DNA from: Clostridia bacterium
Lineage (GTDB): Bacteria; Bacillota; Clostridia; Oscillospirales; CAG-272
Assembly (NCBI GenBank): GCA_017556845.1
Contig: JAFYMA010000146.1
Location: 1 to 6,660 of the forward strand
Length of the DNA: 6,660 bases
Reading direction: 5' to 3'
Position numbers and translations under genes: made by a program. The notes below the pieces were generated by a model that saw only the letters and a list, made by a program, of their open reading frames with translations, searched no databases and was not told where the DNA came from. This document shows, one piece after another, positions 5,557 through 6,660 of this stretch. The stretch's first letter is position 1. Every line of letters begins with the position of its first letter.

Positions 5557-5613
5557 TACAATCCCTCCGTCACGCTATTGCGTGCCACCTCCCTTTACAC
5601 AAGGGAGGCTTTT
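5557..5613 (-). repeat. Right copy of the double-hairpin repeat (inverted)
   Basis: On the minus strand, CCTCCCTT (5601-5608 complement) pairs with AAGGGAGG (5588-5595 complement) and CACGC pairs with GCGTG (5571-5584) around a four-base loop, followed by GGAGGGATTGTA, which serves as Shine-Dalgarno for the DUF559 gene. Relative to the left copy, both hairpins change sequence while keeping pairing. Confidence 0.85.
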
Positions 5614-5717
5614 GGCGCATCAAAGCCTTACTGCTTCTATATAAAAAATTGATTAATAAAATTTATGTAATTTGTTATAACGTCTTTTCAATTTCACAAA
5701 ACATTACTTATAAGCCT

Positions 5718-5726
5718 ATTATATCA
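5718..5726 (-). promoter_or_regulatory. Possible extended -10 promoter toward the DUF559 gene
   Basis: On the minus strand TGATATAAT (5726-5718) is a perfect extended -10, identical to that of the riboswitch promoter. No good -35 box is seen 17 bases upstream, where a terminator hairpin lies instead. It could start transcription into the DUF559 gene from about 5710. Confidence 0.35.
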
Positions 5727-5727
5727 C

Positions 5728-5760
5728 AAAAACCGCAGAAAAATCGATCTGCGGTTTTTT
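5728..5760. terminator. Bidirectional intrinsic terminator
   Basis: AAAAACCGCAG (5728-5738) pairs perfectly with CTGCGGTTTTT (5749-5759) around a 10-base loop. It has six T residues (5755-5760) on the plus strand and five on the minus strand, so it can stop transcription both ways. It ends the minus-strand membrane-protein transcript and insulates it from the DUF559 element. Apart from this hairpin and the -10 candidate, the 5614-5845 gap is AT-rich and shows nothing else I can support. Confidence 0.85.
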
Positions 5761-5845
5761 CTGTCGGTAGGCAATTTACTCTCAAAGCTATCCTTAAGAA
5801 TACGTACCATATGCCCGAAGCGTTCTTTTCATTTTAATTGAAATC

Positions 5846-6660
5846 TTATTTTTCCGTTTGTTCCTTATCCTTGACGTATCTGCCCAAAATTCCGCCTGCT
5901 ATTACCATTATCACAAATCCCAAAAGATTGTTCAAAACGGCAAGAGCGTACTGCTCGGCAAAATAAAGGTAATGCACGAGCTCCTCAGGCGCACCTGCTG
6001 AGGCTATCTCCATAAACGTGGACGCCGTTCTTACGATAAGATCGCACGCAAGACTGACGGAGAAAAACTGCACCGCTATTCGTCTGTTTACGCATTTTCC
6101 GCCGAATACGCTTTTGATAAAGGCGAAAAAGCCCTTTTGCTCCGACGGTGAAAGCCAGCGCGCATCTTCCCTTTTACGCATTTTTTTCAGTGCGAAATGC
6201 GTATACGCTATGAGGACCGTATTTTTCGACAAAAAGAATACCGCCGTTATCATAGCCGATACGAGCGTCATAAATCCGTTTGCATCGGAAATATCGAACA
6301 CGACGTAGCCGTTGACGACGCACACGCAAAGATAATTCATAAGGTATGAAAAAAGCACGCCGCACATAAGAATTGAAATTCTCGCAAGGCTTTTTTTCAC
6401 CCCGTAGCAATACACGGACAAAACGACCGCCGCATACGAAAAATACGTAGCCATGACCGTTATTGCGGGTAACAGATACGACAGTATCATATCAAGGACA
6501 GTCAGCGAGTAGTCGCCGCGCACGTAGTACCCGTGAAGATATGAAAAAAAGAAATCGTTTATAAGCGGAATTATCAGCGCAGAAAAAATCAGCGACATCG
6601 TAAGGAGCTTTGAAAACTCATATTCCCTACGAGCCGCTTCTTTATCGTGCAGTATAAACG
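5846..6660 (-). CDS. Multi-pass membrane protein of unknown function, C-terminal part, cut by the window edge
   Basis: I do not recognise this protein. At least 270 codons are visible and the frame stays open to the right edge; the first ATG in view (6596-6598) lacks a Shine-Dalgarno site and follows in-frame codons for a charged stretch (HDKEAARREYEFSKLL), so the real start is most likely outside. Counting from that ATG, hydrophobic helices lie near residues 3-21, 40-66, 73-96, 108-137 (perhaps two), 175-195 and 217-239. A basic loop KKMRKREDARW (138-148) and the tail GRYVKDKEQTEK are probably cytoplasmic. There are no catalytic motifs, transporter signatures or sensor domains that I can name. 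It ends 86 bases before the bidirectional terminator at 5728-5760. Confidence 0.7.
   Translation of the reverse strand, partial: FILHDKEAARREYEFSKLLTMSLIFSALIIPLINDFFFSYLHGYYVRGDYSLTVLDMILSYLLPAITVMATYFSYAAVVLSVYCYGVKKSLARISILMCGVLFSYLMNYLCVCVVNGYVVFDISDANGFMTLVSAMITAVFFLSKNTVLIAYTHFALKKMRKREDARWLSPSEQKGFFAFIKSVFGGKCVNRRIAVQFFSVSLACDLIVRTASTFMEIASAGAPEELVHYLYFAEQYALAVLNNLLGFVIMVIAGGILGRYVKDKEQTEK

Larger units (their letters stand above)
5160..5613. mobile_element. Candidate DUF559 element: endonuclease gene enclosed by inverted double-hairpin repeats
   Basis: Two copies of one repeat, in opposite orientation, form the ends of a 454-bp unit. Read inward, both start AAAAG(G/C)CTCCCTTGTGT, continue AAAGGGAG(C/G)TG, form a second hairpin and finish (T/G)GAGGGATTGT. 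The only gene inside is the DUF559 endonuclease, whose ribosome binding site and stop codon lie in the repeats themselves. No target-site duplication is evident in the flanks. I recall similar repeats beside DUF559 genes in gut Firmicutes, but mobility is inference; it may be a repeat family moved by other machinery. Confidence 0.6.

Noticed and set aside
5160..5613. CRISPR array or attachment sites
   Set aside because: There are only two copies, inverted and not tandem, with a gene between them; no spacers, integrase or direct-repeat att sites are seen.
5145..5630. Target-site duplication around the DUF559 element
   Set aside because: The flanks (A-rich on the left, TTTTGGCGC on the right) match only as a continuation of the inverted repeat, not as a direct repeat.

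Overview
The window looks like a stretch of chromosome from an anaerobic, probably gut-associated member of the Clostridia (Oscillospiraceae/Ruminococcaceae-like or a related uncultured group). The grounds are purine-rich Shine-Dalgarno sites, sigma-A type promoters, frequent ATA isoleucine codons, membrane-anchored surface proteins without an outer-membrane system, a cobalamin riboswitch with an intrinsic terminator, and a DUF559 endonuclease inside a hairpin repeat typical of gut Firmicutes. The taxonomic call is inference.

Left block (1-1349). Two minus-strand genes form a likely operon. A 244-aa protein, read here as a degenerate PD-(D/E)XK-like domain plus a C-terminal winged helix, is followed 14 bp later by the 5' third of an M20 aminoacyl-histidine dipeptidase (pepD), which runs off the left edge. 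A 170-bp divergent promoter region separates them from a plus-strand XRE-HTH/TPR regulator of the RRNPP-like type (1350-2243).

Central block (2244-5009), the most interesting part. Six bases after the regulator's stop lies a perfect TTGACA-17-TATAAT promoter, then a cobalamin (B12) riboswitch aptamer (about 2292-2389) and a strong intrinsic terminator (2483-2521). Behind it sits a compact operon of three genes joined by 4- and 8-bp overlaps. They are a 64-aa protein resembling a single HNH-associated repeat; a 258-aa secreted, C-terminally anchored protein with a dockerin/EF-hand-like calcium loop, a DUF4430-like segment and an Ig-like segment; and a 501-aa protein. The 501-aa protein joins a prenyltransferase-like alpha/alpha barrel to a C-terminal DUF4430 domain, the same domain order as animal transcobalamin and intrinsic factor, with a two-helix membrane hairpin between the domains. 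The riboswitch and this architecture together suggest a B12-repressed surface cobalamin-capture system. No transporter gene is present in the window.

Right block (5010-6660). A hairpin terminator closes the operon. Next is a 454-bp element (5160-5613) in which two inverted copies of a double-hairpin repeat enclose a DUF559 endonuclease gene; one copy supplies that gene's ribosome binding site and the other its stop codon. A bidirectional terminator (5728-5760) follows, then the C-terminal part of an unidentified multi-pass membrane protein on the minus strand that runs off the right edge.
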